Part shown: positions 7,793-16,418 of the stretch, piece by piece
How the letters are laid out: each line of letters begins with the position of its first letter
Position numbering within the stretch: the first letter of the stretch is position 1
Assembly (NCBI GenBank): GCA_002494725.1
Contig: DACG01000021.1
Coordinates: 1 to 32,804, forward strand
DNA length: 32,804 bases
Source: Geoglobus sp. UBA235
Lineage (GTDB): Archaea > Halobacteriota > Archaeoglobi > Archaeoglobales > Archaeoglobaceae
Reading direction: 5' to 3'
The notes under the pieces: generated by a model
What the model saw: only the letters and a program-made list of their open reading frames with translations
Databases searched by the model: none
What the model was told of the DNA's origin: nothing
Translations under genes and position numbers: made by a program

Positions 7793-8320
7793 ATGACAAC
7801 AGACATTCCAGTCAAGGAAATAATGACAAGAGAGGTCTGTACGGTTTCAAAGGAGGAAAGCGTTCTCAATGTATCCAGAAAGATGATAGAGTGCGGTGTT
7901 GGGAGTGTTGTTGTTCTTGAGAGCTCAAAACCGGTGGGGATTGTCACAGAGAGGGACATAATCCTCAAGGTTGTGTCGAGGAACAAAGTACCCTCTGAGG
8001 TGACTGCAAAGGAGATAATGAACTACCCTCTGATAAGTGTAACTCCTGAAACGAGTGCAAGAGAGGCTGGAAGAATAATGCTGAAAAAGGGAATAAGAAG
8101 GCTGCCTGTTGTAAATGGTGATGAGCTTGTTGGAATTATAACAGATACTGACCTCCTGTCCTACTCAATTGATCTCGGCGAGTACATGGGGCTTGTGAGA
8201 GAGGCAAACTACATATCGGAGGAGGTTGAGGAGGGCAAGTGCGAGAGATGTGGAAGAATTGCCGAGCTTTATGATGTTGATGGAATGAAGGTATGCGAGG
8301 ACTGTTATGAGACTATCTGA
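7793..8320 (+). CDS. CBS-pair protein with C-terminal zinc ribbon
   Basis: The 175-residue protein has two CBS domains, at about residues 5-60 (VKEIMTREVCTVSKEESV, then GIVTERDIILKV) and 67-125 (AKEIMNYPLISVTPETSA, then RRLPVVNGDELVGIITDTDL). A C-terminal zinc ribbon follows, with two knuckles, CERC and CEDC. CBS pairs bind adenosine nucleotides such as AMP and ATP and act as energy sensors. The ATG at 7793 is preferred over the GTG at 7772 because a GGTGA ribosome-binding site lies just upstream. It is followed 16 bases later by a four-CBS protein and then by RNA ligase, which suggests a regulatory role in this operon. The partner is unknown. Confidence 0.88.
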   Translation: MTTDIPVKEIMTREVCTVSKEESVLNVSRKMIECGVGSVVVLESSKPVGIVTERDIILKVVSRNKVPSEVTAKEIMNYPLISVTPETSAREAGRIMLKKGIRRLPVVNGDELVGIITDTDLLSYSIDLGEYMGLVREANYISEEVEEGKCERCGRIAELYDVDGMKVCEDCYETI

Positions 8321-8336
8321 ATTTTAAGGTGAGTTT

Positions 8337-9218
8337 ATGGCAAAGTTCAACAACAGGTTTGGGAGCGTTATGGATCTTGCATCCAGGAATGTCATATCAA
8401 TCCCCCCCACGTCAACCATAATGACCTCAATGAAGACCATGGTTAAGTACAGCTTCAGAAGGGTGCCCATAGCTGATGCTGGAACGAAGAGACTTGAGGG
8501 AATAATAACGAGCATGGATATCCTGAATTTTCTTGGTGGTGGGGAGAAGTACAGGCTTGTGAAGGACAAGTACCATGGAAACCTCATTGCTGCGGTAAAT
8601 GAGGAAGTGAGAGAAATTATGGAAAAGGAGGTAATAAGCATAGACTACTCAAGCTCATGGGAGGATGCCCTTGAGCTTCTCCTTAACAACAGCGTTGGTG
8701 GCGCTCCGATTGTTGATGAGGATGACTGTGTCGTGGGAATAATAACCGAGAGAGATATAATGGTGTTTCTTGCAACGAGAGCGAGATACGAGGGGCAGGT
8801 TAAGGATTTCATGACAAGAGGCGTGATCACCGCTGAGCCAGACATGTCGATTGAGAATGCAATGAAGCTCATGGTAAAGAAGAGGTTCAGGAGGCTGCCT
8901 GTTGTGAAGGATGGAATACTTCTCGGGATGCTCACAAGCTCAACAATTGTTCACTACTTCTCAGGAGAGGCTTTCAAGCTTCTCATAACCGGAAATGCCG
9001 AGGATGTTCTGAATCAGCCTGTCTCAACCATTCTGAACAACGAAAAAATACTGAAGTACAGGGAACCCCTTGTTGTGAGACCAGAGGAGAATGTTTCAGA
9101 TGTTGTCAGAAAGATGATCGAGAAAAATCAGGCTGCTGCACTTGTTGCGAAAGATGGACTTGAGGGCATAATCACAGAAAGAGATCTTATGAGGTTTCTG
9201 TGCTCTGTAAAATGCTGA
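8337..9218 (+). CDS. Four-CBS-domain protein
   Basis: The 293-residue soluble protein consists of two tandem CBS pairs. Repeats begin near residues 12 (VMDLASRNVISIPPTSTI), 85 (VREIMEKEVISIDYSSS), 155 (VKDFMTRGVITAEPDMS) and 222 (STILNNEKILKYREPLVV). The usual nucleotide-contacting RRVPI, GIITERDI, RRLPVV and GIITERDL segments are present. No enzymatic domain is attached, so it is probably an adenylate-binding regulatory or scaffold protein. GGTGA lies 5 bases before the ATG. The gap to the next gene is 1 base, so translation is probably coupled with the RNA ligase. Confidence 0.9.
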   Translation: MAKFNNRFGSVMDLASRNVISIPPTSTIMTSMKTMVKYSFRRVPIADAGTKRLEGIITSMDILNFLGGGEKYRLVKDKYHGNLIAAVNEEVREIMEKEVISIDYSSSWEDALELLLNNSVGGAPIVDEDDCVVGIITERDIMVFLATRARYEGQVKDFMTRGVITAEPDMSIENAMKLMVKKRFRRLPVVKDGILLGMLTSSTIVHYFSGEAFKLLITGNAEDVLNQPVSTILNNEKILKYREPLVVRPEENVSDVVRKMIEKNQAAALVAKDGLEGIITERDLMRFLCSVKC

Positions 9219-9219
9219 C

Positions 9220-10362
9220 ATGTTTGTCTCCGAAGCTCTTGGCTTGTCAAGGCATGCCAGCAAAACGCTTGAAGAAAAGAACATACTGAGAGAGGCTTTC
9301 ATTCCTCACCCCTTCTTTTCCGACATAATTGAGGCACTGAGGTTTGAAAGAAAGTTTGGGGAGATTGAGGAGGGTACGGTTGTTGCCAAAACGATAAATG
9401 GGGTCAGAATTGTAAGGGGTTTTCCCAAGATAAGGAGAGCCCTGACGCTGTATCCCTCAATAAGGAAACACTTTGAAAGGGAGGTTGCTGTTGAGGAGAA
9501 AATGAATGGCTACAATGTTAGAATAGCAAGGATGGGTAAAAACCTCTACGCATTTACAAGAAGGGGATACATCTGTCCCTACACAACAGAGAGGGCGAGA
9601 AACCTTATAGGAATGGATTTTTTCAGGGATTTTCCCGACCATGTTCTGTGCTGTGAGGCGGTTGGAGAGGAATCACCCTTTGTTCCAAAGAGGATTTACG
9701 GGATAGAGGGACTTGATTTCTTTGTATTCGACATAAGGAAAATCGGAACAAATGAGCCGGTATCTGTAGACAGAAAAATACAGATGTGTGAGGAATATGG
9801 TCTGAACCATGTCCCTCTTCTCGGAATTTACGGCACAAGAGAGGCTCATGAGGCGGTAAGAGAGCACATAAGAAAGCTTGGAAGGGACGGAAGAGAGGGA
9901 GTTGTTCTGAAAGATCCTGAGATGAAAATAGAGCCTCTGAAATACACAACATCCGAAACCAATGCTGGAGACCTGAGATATGCTTTCAGGTATTTCAATG
10001 ATTACGGAAAGGACTTCATGTTTTCCAGAATCATCAGAGAAGGTTTTCAGAGCTTTGAGTTTGAGGAGAGCCAGGAGGAGTTCAGAGAGAGATGCCTCAG
10101 ACTTGGAAGGGCGATTCTCGAGCCGATGATTGAAAGCATAAAGGAGGTAAGAAGTGGAGAGTGGGTTTCCGAGAAAATAAGGCTCAAATTTCATAGTATT
10201 GAGGTCATGGAGCTATTTCTCAGGCATCTGAGAAAAATGGGGATTGATTACAGGGTGAAAAGTGTTTCAAAGGAGAACGGTGGAGTGGTTCTGCACTTTG
10301 AAAGAATCATGAGGAGCACGACAGACAAGATAAGATCGCATCTGGAGGGTCAGCCTTGGTAA
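9220..10362 (+). CDS. ATP-dependent RNA ligase, archaeal Rnl3-like
   Basis: The 380-residue protein resembles the homodimeric archaeal RNA ligases (Pyrococcus abyssi Pab1020, Methanothermobacter MthRnl). The nucleotidyltransferase motif I is EKMNGYNVRI, with Lys94 as the residue adenylylated by ATP. Motif III-like (IEGLDFFVFDIRK, near 170), motif IV (GREGVVLKDP, near 227) and motif V (IEPLKYTT, near 240) follow in order. A C-terminal helical domain of about 130 residues fits the dimerisation region of this family. These enzymes seal or circularise RNA, releasing AMP. The gene starts 1 base after the CBS gene and overlaps the DUF1464 gene by 7 bases, an arrangement that points to one transcript. 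Confidence 0.92.
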   Translation: MFVSEALGLSRHASKTLEEKNILREAFIPHPFFSDIIEALRFERKFGEIEEGTVVAKTINGVRIVRGFPKIRRALTLYPSIRKHFEREVAVEEKMNGYNVRIARMGKNLYAFTRRGYICPYTTERARNLIGMDFFRDFPDHVLCCEAVGEESPFVPKRIYGIEGLDFFVFDIRKIGTNEPVSVDRKIQMCEEYGLNHVPLLGIYGTREAHEAVREHIRKLGRDGREGVVLKDPEMKIEPLKYTTSETNAGDLRYAFRYFNDYGKDFMFSRIIREGFQSFEFEESQEEFRERCLRLGRAILEPMIESIKEVRSGEWVSEKIRLKFHSIEVMELFLRHLRKMGIDYRVKSVSKENGGVVLHFERIMRSTTDKIRSHLEGQPW

Positions 10363-11321
10363 GTGCCGGAATTGATGCGGGGACGAAGAGCTATGCCATT
10401 TACGTATTTGAAACTGATGAGCACTTTGAGTTTGACTCCAGAGATGTGAAGGAGAATCCGGAGAATTTCGTGGACTTTTTGGAAGAGCTTGATATTGACT
10501 GCGGTGCCGGGCTATCAGGATACGGCCTGCCGGTGAAGAGAATTGAGAAAATTACAGAGAGGGATTTCTTTGAGATGACTTTAAACATGGAGAGAAACAG
10601 AACCATAGGAATGAGAAAAGTTATTGAGATCGTTAAATCCAGGAAAATTCCTGTTTTCACGGTTCCGGGAGTGATTCATTTGCAAACAGTTCCAGATTTC
10701 AGAAAGATCAACAGAATAGACATGGGAACGTATGACAAGGTCTGTTCAGTGGCCTATGTTCTGTACAGAGATGGTGTTGAGGAGAGCTTTGTTCTTGCAG
10801 AGCTCGGTTATGGATTCAACGCGTTTATTGCCGTGAAAAATGGCAGGATTATTGATGGAATTGGTGGCACATCTGGCTTCATAGGATACAAAAGCATATC
10901 AGCCATAGACGGGGAGCTTGCATGTCTCATGAGAGAGATCTCAAAGGATGTTATTTTCATGGGCGGGTTGAAGAGTTACTTTGATGAGAGAGGCATTGAC
11001 TTTGACGAGGATATTTACGCTGAATGGGTGCTGAAGGGGATAAACGCCATAAATACGACCCTTAATGCAGATAAGGTCTATCTTTCCGGCAGATTTTCCA
11101 AAAGGGTGGTCAGAACTGTTAGAGAGAAATATGATGCCGTCACCGTAGATGATGGAAAAAAGATTTCTGCTGTCGGAGCCGGAGTGATAGCCTCGGGCTA
11201 CGCTGGAAAAGAAGGAAAGGATGTTGTAACTCGTCTTGAGCTGCTGAAAGCGAGAGGGAGTGTCTTTGATTACATAACCGGGGACATAAGGGGATTGCTG
11301 AGAATGGGCAACTATTTTTAA
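10356..11321 (+). CDS. DUF1464 family protein, predicted ASKHA-fold kinase (COG2441)
   Basis: The 321-residue protein starts with AGIDAGTKSYAIYVFET, a phosphate-1-like loop of the acetate kinase/Hsp70/actin fold. Later Gly-rich segments (GIGGTSGFIGYKSI near residue 170, and SAVGAGVIASGYAG near 270) are consistent with adenosine and phosphate-2 loops. The family is described as a predicted butyrate kinase, but I know of no proof of its activity. The TTG at 10356 gives a 7-base overlap with the RNA ligase, and no ATG lies close to the conserved N-terminus. Its position after RNA ligase and the CBS genes may mean it belongs to RNA or nucleotide metabolism rather than fatty acids. That is inference from context only. 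Confidence 0.8.
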   Translation: MVSAGIDAGTKSYAIYVFETDEHFEFDSRDVKENPENFVDFLEELDIDCGAGLSGYGLPVKRIEKITERDFFEMTLNMERNRTIGMRKVIEIVKSRKIPVFTVPGVIHLQTVPDFRKINRIDMGTYDKVCSVAYVLYRDGVEESFVLAELGYGFNAFIAVKNGRIIDGIGGTSGFIGYKSISAIDGELACLMREISKDVIFMGGLKSYFDERGIDFDEDIYAEWVLKGINAINTTLNADKVYLSGRFSKRVVRTVREKYDAVTVDDGKKISAVGAGVIASGYAGKEGKDVVTRLELLKARGSVFDYITGDIRGLLRMGNYF

Positions 11322-11342
11322 TCTCCTCCCCTACTCCATTCT

Positions 11343-12314
11343 GTGATAGTGACCTACTCCCGAAACGTCTTCATACCTCTGACAAGAACATGCAGGAACT
11401 CCTGCCATTACTGTGGATTCAGAAAAAATGATGGAAAGGTTATGGAAAGGTGGGAGGTTGAGAGATTTCTGGCTTCTGCAAAAAATGCCACCGAAGCACT
11501 CTTCACATTTGGTGAGAGACCGGATGAAAACGATTCTGTGAAAAAATGGCTTGGTGACAGAGGGTACGAAAGGTTCGTTGATTATGTTTACGACATGAAC
11601 CGGCTTGCAATCAGTCATGGACTTCTTCCTCACACAAATGCAGGCGTTCTTGAAAGAAACGAGCTGAAAAGGCTGAGGGAAGTGAATGCAAGCATGGGTT
11701 TAATGCTCGAGCAGGCTGTTGAGCTTGAGTGCCATTCGGAAAGTCCCGGGAAAAAGCCTGAGGTCAGGATAAAAACGATAAAGGTGGCTGGAAAACTCCA
11801 AATACCATTCACGACAGGAATTCTCATCGGAATAGGTGAGAACAGAGAGGACAGGATGTATTCGCTTGAGATAATTGCAGATCTTGCCGAAAATTACGGT
11901 CACATTCAGGAGGTTATAATCCAGAACTTCTCTCCAAAGCCGGGAACAAAAATGGAGGGAGCTGAGCCACCTTCACTCAGAGAGATGATTGATGCGGTCA
12001 GATGTGCAAGAGAACTCCTTCCTGAAAGGACTGCCATACAGGTCCCCCCTAACCTCGTTGACAGCATTCAACCCCTCATCTCCGCAGGTGCAAATGATAT
12101 AGGAGGCATATCAGAGGTTACTCCGGACTACATAAATCCCGAACATCCCTGGCCTCAGCTGAAAAAAATCGAAAGGAGTTTAAACGGAAGATACGTTCTA
12201 AGGGAGAGGCTTCCGATACACCCCGTGTTTGTCAGAGAAGGATGGTATGGTGAAGAGATTGCCGGCCTGATTGAAGCCTACTCGGATGATGAGGGATACA
12301 GATGCTTGAGGTGA
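11343..12314 (+). CDS. cofG: 7,8-didemethyl-8-hydroxy-5-deazariboflavin synthase, CofG subunit
   Basis: CofG is the radical SAM half of FO synthase, acting with CofH to make the deazaflavin chromophore of coenzyme F420. The 323-residue protein has the iron-sulfur motif Cys17-x3-Cys21-x2-Cys24 (CRNSCHYC) at the N-terminus. The EALFTFGERPDE strand, THNAGV-like segment, TTGILIGIGE (near 158) and the QEVIIQNFSPKPGT motif typical of CofG follow. Translation probably begins at the GTG at 11343. The end overlaps cofH by 13 bases, so the two subunits are made from one mRNA in bipartite form, as in other archaea, rather than fused as in actinobacterial FbiC. Confidence 0.95.
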   Translation: MIVTYSRNVFIPLTRTCRNSCHYCGFRKNDGKVMERWEVERFLASAKNATEALFTFGERPDENDSVKKWLGDRGYERFVDYVYDMNRLAISHGLLPHTNAGVLERNELKRLREVNASMGLMLEQAVELECHSESPGKKPEVRIKTIKVAGKLQIPFTTGILIGIGENREDRMYSLEIIADLAENYGHIQEVIIQNFSPKPGTKMEGAEPPSLREMIDAVRCARELLPERTAIQVPPNLVDSIQPLISAGANDIGGISEVTPDYINPEHPWPQLKKIERSLNGRYVLRERLPIHPVFVREGWYGEEIAGLIEAYSDDEGYRCLR

Positions 12315-13324
12315 ACCTTAAGGAACTTGTTAAGAACCCCTACAGGACCTTCGAGCTTGCAGATAAGCTTAGAGATGAGATCAGAGGAGATCAGGTTACC
12401 TTTGTTGTGAACAGAAACATAAACTTCACAGACGTGTGCATCAACAACTGCATGTTCTGCTCATACAGAAACAGAAAGAGGTTCATTCTGAGCCATGATG
12501 AGATCAAAAGAAAGGTTCAGGAGGCTGTTGATTATGGATGCACCGAACTCACAGTTCAGGGTGGGTTGATCCCCGGTGCCGGAGTCGAGTTCTACGCATC
12601 AATTCTGAATGCAATAAGGGAAGTTTCAAGGAGCATCCACATCCATGCGTTCTCTCCAATGGAGATAATCCACGCAGCCAGAAATGATGGTATGGATGTG
12701 GAGGATGTTCTCAGGGAGTTAAAAAGGGAGGGTCTTGATTCAATGCCGGGAACTGCCGCTGAGATCCTTGTCAATCGCATAAGAGAGATTATCTGTCCTG
12801 ACAAGCTCACAACAGAGGAGTGGAGCGAGGTCATCACAACAGCACACAGCCTTGGCATACCAACAACAGCAACAATGATGTACGGACACATTGAGACCTG
12901 GGATGACAGGTTTGAGCATCTGAGGGTTATAAAGGAAATTCAGGAGGAGACCGAAGGCTTCACGGAGTTCATACCCCTACCGTTCATGGGCAAGAACAAC
13001 AGGCTTGGAGAGATCGCAAGGCCATCCAGCGGATTTGAGGATCTGCTCTTAATAGCAGTCGCAAGAATTTATCTCTACCCTCTGATTGAGAACATTCAGG
13101 CTTCGTGGGTTAAGATGGGTAAAAAGCTGGCACAGGTATCTCTCTACACAGGAGCAAACGACTTTGGCGGGACACTCATTGAGGAGAACATATCGAAATC
13201 TGCCGGAGCAACAAGCGGAGAGTTCATGAGTGTTGAGGAGATCATTGAAACAATATTCTCAGCTAAAAGAGTTCCTGCTCAGAGAGATACCCTTTACAAC
13301 ATTCTGAGAGTTTATGAAAGCTGA
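12302..13324 (+). CDS. cofH: 5-amino-6-(D-ribitylamino)uracil-L-tyrosine 4-hydroxyphenyl transferase, CofH
   Basis: CofH is the second radical SAM subunit of FO synthase and joins a tyrosine-derived hydroxyphenyl unit to the ribitylaminouracil precursor. The 340-residue protein shows NINFTDVCINNCMFCSY with Cys46, Cys50 and Cys53 as iron-sulfur ligands. It also shows LTVQGGLIPG (near 79), HIHAFSPMEI (near 117), LDSMPGTAAEIL (near 147) and TATMMYGHIET (near 190), all typical of the family. A GAGG ribosome-binding site precedes the ATG at 12302, inside cofG. The 3' end overlaps pantoate kinase by 11 bases, coupling F420 and CoA genes. Confidence 0.96.
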   Translation: MLEVNLKELVKNPYRTFELADKLRDEIRGDQVTFVVNRNINFTDVCINNCMFCSYRNRKRFILSHDEIKRKVQEAVDYGCTELTVQGGLIPGAGVEFYASILNAIREVSRSIHIHAFSPMEIIHAARNDGMDVEDVLRELKREGLDSMPGTAAEILVNRIREIICPDKLTTEEWSEVITTAHSLGIPTTATMMYGHIETWDDRFEHLRVIKEIQEETEGFTEFIPLPFMGKNNRLGEIARPSSGFEDLLLIAVARIYLYPLIENIQASWVKMGKKLAQVSLYTGANDFGGTLIEENISKSAGATSGEFMSVEEIIETIFSAKRVPAQRDTLYNILRVYES

Positions 13325-14156
13325 GGCTAAAAGCTATGCGGCTGGAACTGTTGTCAATGCCCTTGCCACATTTAGGGGAGTTGCATTTGCAATAGGCCTT
13401 GAAAGCAGGGTTACATTCTCAGAAAAAGATGAGAAGGGGTTTTACGTCTCAAGTGAGAGGAGAGTTCAGAGGAGTCCTGTTGCCGAGAAGCTCATGAGAG
13501 GTTCAGAGATTTCAGGAGGAGTTTTCAGAGTTGATTCAGAGATTCCGAGAAAAAGTGGTCTTGGGAGTAGCAGTGCATTCATGAACGCCCTGATCCTCTG
13601 TGCATTCAAGGTGAGAGGATATGAACTGAGAGCTGACAGGATTCTGAGACTGAATGCAAGAATGAGCCTTGAGGCTGGAATGAGCTACACAGGAGCGTTT
13701 GATGATGCATCAGCCTCACTTCTCGGAGGTTTTGTCTTCTCAGATAACCTGAAAATGAGGCTTTACAGAAGACATGAAAAAGTGGGGAAGGCAGCAATCC
13801 TGATCCCAGAATGGGGAAGGGGGCGTGTGAATCTTGAGGATATGAGAAGTTCAAAGGAGGATGTTGATCGAGCATTCAGGCTTGCAATGGAGGGAAAAAT
13901 GAAGGAAGCGATGCTTCTGAACTCCATGCACTACTGCAGAAAAATTGGACTTCCTCTTGAACCCGTTCAGGCAGTTCAGTCCTTAAATGTTGCCGCAGGA
14001 CTCTCAGGCAATGGTCCGTGCTATGTTGCCTTTGGTGAAGAGGTGGATACAGTTGTGGATATCTGGGAGAATTTTGGAAAGGTTATTGTAAGAGACATCG
14101 TGAATGAACCATGTGATAAGATATCAGTTCCCGATTCCCTGTTTTTCCATCAATGA
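13314..14156 (+). CDS. Pantoate kinase (archaeal CoA pathway, GHMP family)
   Basis: Archaeal pantoate kinase phosphorylates pantoate to 4-phosphopantoate, which phosphopantothenate synthetase then joins to beta-alanine. The 280-residue protein has the GHMP kinase ATP loop PRKSGLGSSSAFMNA at about residues 79-93. It also has a GMSYTGAFDDASASLLGG segment near 122 and the C-terminal GLSGNGPCYVAFG motif near 226. The N-terminus, AKSYAAGTVVNALAT, fits the family. It overlaps cofH by 11 bases. With ketopantoate reductase upstream in the window, this gives two successive CoA steps. Other GHMP kinases such as shikimate kinase are close relatives, but the length and context favour pantoate kinase. Confidence 0.86.
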   Translation: MKAEAKSYAAGTVVNALATFRGVAFAIGLESRVTFSEKDEKGFYVSSERRVQRSPVAEKLMRGSEISGGVFRVDSEIPRKSGLGSSSAFMNALILCAFKVRGYELRADRILRLNARMSLEAGMSYTGAFDDASASLLGGFVFSDNLKMRLYRRHEKVGKAAILIPEWGRGRVNLEDMRSSKEDVDRAFRLAMEGKMKEAMLLNSMHYCRKIGLPLEPVQAVQSLNVAAGLSGNGPCYVAFGEEVDTVVDIWENFGKVIVRDIVNEPCDKISVPDSLFFHQ

Positions 14157-14192
14157 TCCTTCCCATCTTCATAAGATATGAACATGAAAAAA

Positions 14193-14200
14193 GATTTAAC
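14193..14200 (+). promoter_or_regulatory. TATA box for the PspC-domain gene
   Basis: GATTTAAC is centred about 26 bases before the ATG at 14222, with no ribosome-binding site between them, consistent with a leaderless mRNA. Confidence 0.45.
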
Positions 14201-14221
14201 ACCTCACTCCACAGCTGAACC

Positions 14222-14638
14222 ATGGAAAAGAGACTCTACAGGACAAGAGACGACAGGCTTTTTTTAGGGCTCCTCGGAGGGATGGCAAGGTACCTGGATG
14301 TTGATCCCGCCATAGTCAGAATAGCATTCATCCTTGTGTGCCTGGTTCAGCCCGTCTTCATTATCGGATACTTTCTCATGGCTCTTGTTGTTCCTGAGGA
14401 AGAACGTTCTGAAATTGAAGGCAGAAAAGAGAGAGGAATTTATTCGAGGGAGATTGAAGAGAAAGGGAAAGCTGATTACAAAAGTGACAGGAGAGAGAAG
14501 GCATTTTTTGGTGCACTTCTCATTGGAACCGGAATTTACATTGTTGCTGAAAAGTACCTTCACTTTCCATTTGGTCTCAGAGAGCTGACAGGGCTGTTTC
14601 TTGTTGCAATTGGTGCCTACGTTATACTGAAAAGGTAA
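14222..14638 (+). CDS. PspC-domain membrane protein
   Basis: The 138-residue protein opens with the PspC domain: KRLYRTRDDRLFLGLLGGMA, then the DVDPAIVRIAF motif and a long hydrophobic stretch to about residue 60. A charged linker (about 62-92) follows, then two further hydrophobic segments at about 93-110 and 118-137. In bacteria PspC senses envelope stress. The archaeal role is unknown but a membrane location is likely. It has its own promoter. Its stop is directly next to the stop of the convergent ABC permease gene, with no gap. Confidence 0.88.
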   Translation: MEKRLYRTRDDRLFLGLLGGMARYLDVDPAIVRIAFILVCLVQPVFIIGYFLMALVVPEEERSEIEGRKERGIYSREIEEKGKADYKSDRREKAFFGALLIGTGIYIVAEKYLHFPFGLRELTGLFLVAIGAYVILKR

Positions 14639-15754
14639 TCACTCATACCTCAGTGCCTCAATTGGTTCGAGATTCGCAGCCCTCCAGGCAGGATACAGAC
14701 CGCTTATTATTGCCGTGCCAACCCCAAAGGCAAAACCTTCAACAGCGAAGAGGACTGTTGTTGTGTTCAGAATCTCCGATACCTCCCCTAAAATCAGCTT
14801 TGTAACAAAGTACCCTCCTGCAATGCTCAGGGTGGCACCAACAACACTCCCCGATATCCCAAGTATTCCAGCCTCCATGAGGAATATCTTTAGTATATCC
14901 ACCTTCTGTGCACCTATTGCTCTCATTATTCCGATCTCCTTTGTCCTTTCAATGGTGGACATGAGCATTATGTTCAGAATGCTCACACCTGCTACAAGCA
15001 GCGATATTCCTGCGATTGCCATCAGAAACAGATTTATCTGATTGAAAGCTTCCTCAATTCTGTCCAGAATTGACTTCATCTCAAGAATTTCGACCTTTTC
15101 ATCCTTTATGTTCACCGTTGCCTCAATGTAGCTTTTGAACCCCTCTATGTCTTCCAGTTTCTCAAGCTTCACAATAATTGCCGAAACGTCTGCCGGATGA
15201 TCCTTTTCGGGAATTATTATCGCATAGTTTGGTCTTATATCAAATCTCGCCCCCTCCTCCTCAAGTATGCCTGAAACCCTGTAAATGCGCCCATCAATTA
15301 CAACTCTGCTCCCCACCCTGAGATTGAGGCTCTCTGCAATTCCGTAGCCAGCAACACATCTTCCAGATTTCAGATCGGCTGTCCCCTCTGCAATCTTGAA
15401 CAGCTCGGTTATCGCTCTCTCATCAAGCCCGTACACAGCCACGTACCTCTTCTCCCCTTTGTAGCTAACCTCAAATGAGTCCGCTCTCACAGGTATAACC
15501 GTTCCGGGATACGGAAACTTTCTTATTAGCTCCACTGTTCTGTCATCTATCTTTGAAAAGCCCTCTTTGGAATTGGGAAGCACAATGACCTCGTTTGCAA
15601 TATCACCAAAGCTCTCCATCACAGTCTTCTTCAGGTTCTCACCGAAAATGCCTATGGAGGTTATTGCAGTAACTCCGATGATTATTCCAATTACCGCGAG
15701 AACGCTCCTCACCCTCGCTCTGCTTAGGTTTCTAAGTGCTAACTGAAGATACAT
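14639..15754 (-). CDS. ABC exporter permease, MacB/FtsX family
   Basis: The 371-residue membrane protein has an N-terminal transmembrane helix (LSRARVRSVLAVIGIIIGVTA, about 10-30). A large extracytoplasmic MacB-like periplasmic core domain (about 40-235) and three C-terminal helices (about 240-265, 290-315 and 335-355) follow. Before the last helices are the conserved MLMSTIERTKEIGIMRAIGA coupling motif and a terminal GLYPAWRAANLEPIEALRYE. I chose the ATG at 15754, which has a GGGAGGAT ribosome-binding site 5-7 bases upstream, over the TTG at 15760. It overlaps the ATPase gene by 23 bases. MacB-type transporters extrude peptides, lipoproteins or drugs by mechanotransmission. The substrate is unknown. 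Confidence 0.93.
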   Translation of the reverse strand: MYLQLALRNLSRARVRSVLAVIGIIIGVTAITSIGIFGENLKKTVMESFGDIANEVIVLPNSKEGFSKIDDRTVELIRKFPYPGTVIPVRADSFEVSYKGEKRYVAVYGLDERAITELFKIAEGTADLKSGRCVAGYGIAESLNLRVGSRVVIDGRIYRVSGILEEEGARFDIRPNYAIIIPEKDHPADVSAIIVKLEKLEDIEGFKSYIEATVNIKDEKVEILEMKSILDRIEEAFNQINLFLMAIAGISLLVAGVSILNIMLMSTIERTKEIGIMRAIGAQKVDILKIFLMEAGILGISGSVVGATLSIAGGYFVTKLILGEVSEILNTTTVLFAVEGFAFGVGTAIISGLYPAWRAANLEPIEALRYE

Positions 15755-16418
15755 CCACAATCCTCCCGTCTCTAAGTCTCACAACCCTCTCAGCATACCT
15801 CTTAAGGGATTCGTCATGGGTGACAAGGACAACTGTAACACCCTCCTCCCTGAGCCTGCTCAGAATCTCCATGACCTGCTCTCCCGTTTTGGAATCAAGA
15901 TTTCCCGTTGGCTCATCACAAAGCAGAATTTCAGGGTTGTTGGCAAGAGCCCTTGCAATTGCAACTCTCTGCTGCTGCCCGCCACTCATCTCAACAGGCT
16001 TTCTGTCTGCAACATCCTCAAGACCAACAATCTCCAGAAGTCTCTCAGCTCTCTTTTTCCTCTCTTCAGCCTCGGCTTTCCTGAATATCATTGGAAGTTC
16101 TATGTTTTCAAGAGCTGAGAGCGTTGGTATCAGGTTGAACTGCTGAAAAACAAAGCCAATTGTATTCCTCCTCAAATCTGTCAGTTCATGATCTCTTAAG
16201 CCTGAAATCGGTGTTCCCTTTATGTAAATCTCCCCCTCAGTTGGCTTGTCCAAGCATCCAATGAGATTGAGCATTGTGCTCTTTCCACTGCCTGAAGGCC
16301 CCATCACGGCAATGAACTCTCCCCTCTCTATCTCCAGATTTATGTCCTCCAATGCCACAACCTGATAATACCTGGTTCTGTAAATTTTTGAAACACTCTC
16401 AAAGACCACCGTCTTCAT
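15732..16418 (-). CDS. ABC transporter ATP-binding protein, LolD/MacB type
   Basis: The 228-residue nucleotide-binding subunit has the Walker A motif GPSGSGKS (residues 40-47), Q-loop Gln92 (FVFQQFNLIP), signature MSGGQQQR (144-151), Walker B ILLCDEP (164-170) and H-loop His201 (VTHD). It belongs to the LolD/MacB/FtsE group, which pairs with FtsX-type permeases, and the next gene downstream is such a permease. Its ATG at 16418 overlaps the stop of the upstream CARDB-like gene in an ATGA arrangement. The order of transcription is therefore exported protein, ATPase, permease. Confidence 0.96.
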   Translation of the reverse strand: MKTVVFESVSKIYRTRYYQVVALEDINLEIERGEFIAVMGPSGSGKSTMLNLIGCLDKPTEGEIYIKGTPISGLRDHELTDLRRNTIGFVFQQFNLIPTLSALENIELPMIFRKAEAEERKKRAERLLEIVGLEDVADRKPVEMSGGQQQRVAIARALANNPEILLCDEPTGNLDSKTGEQVMEILSRLREEGVTVVLVTHDESLKRYAERVVRLRDGRIVDVSSVST

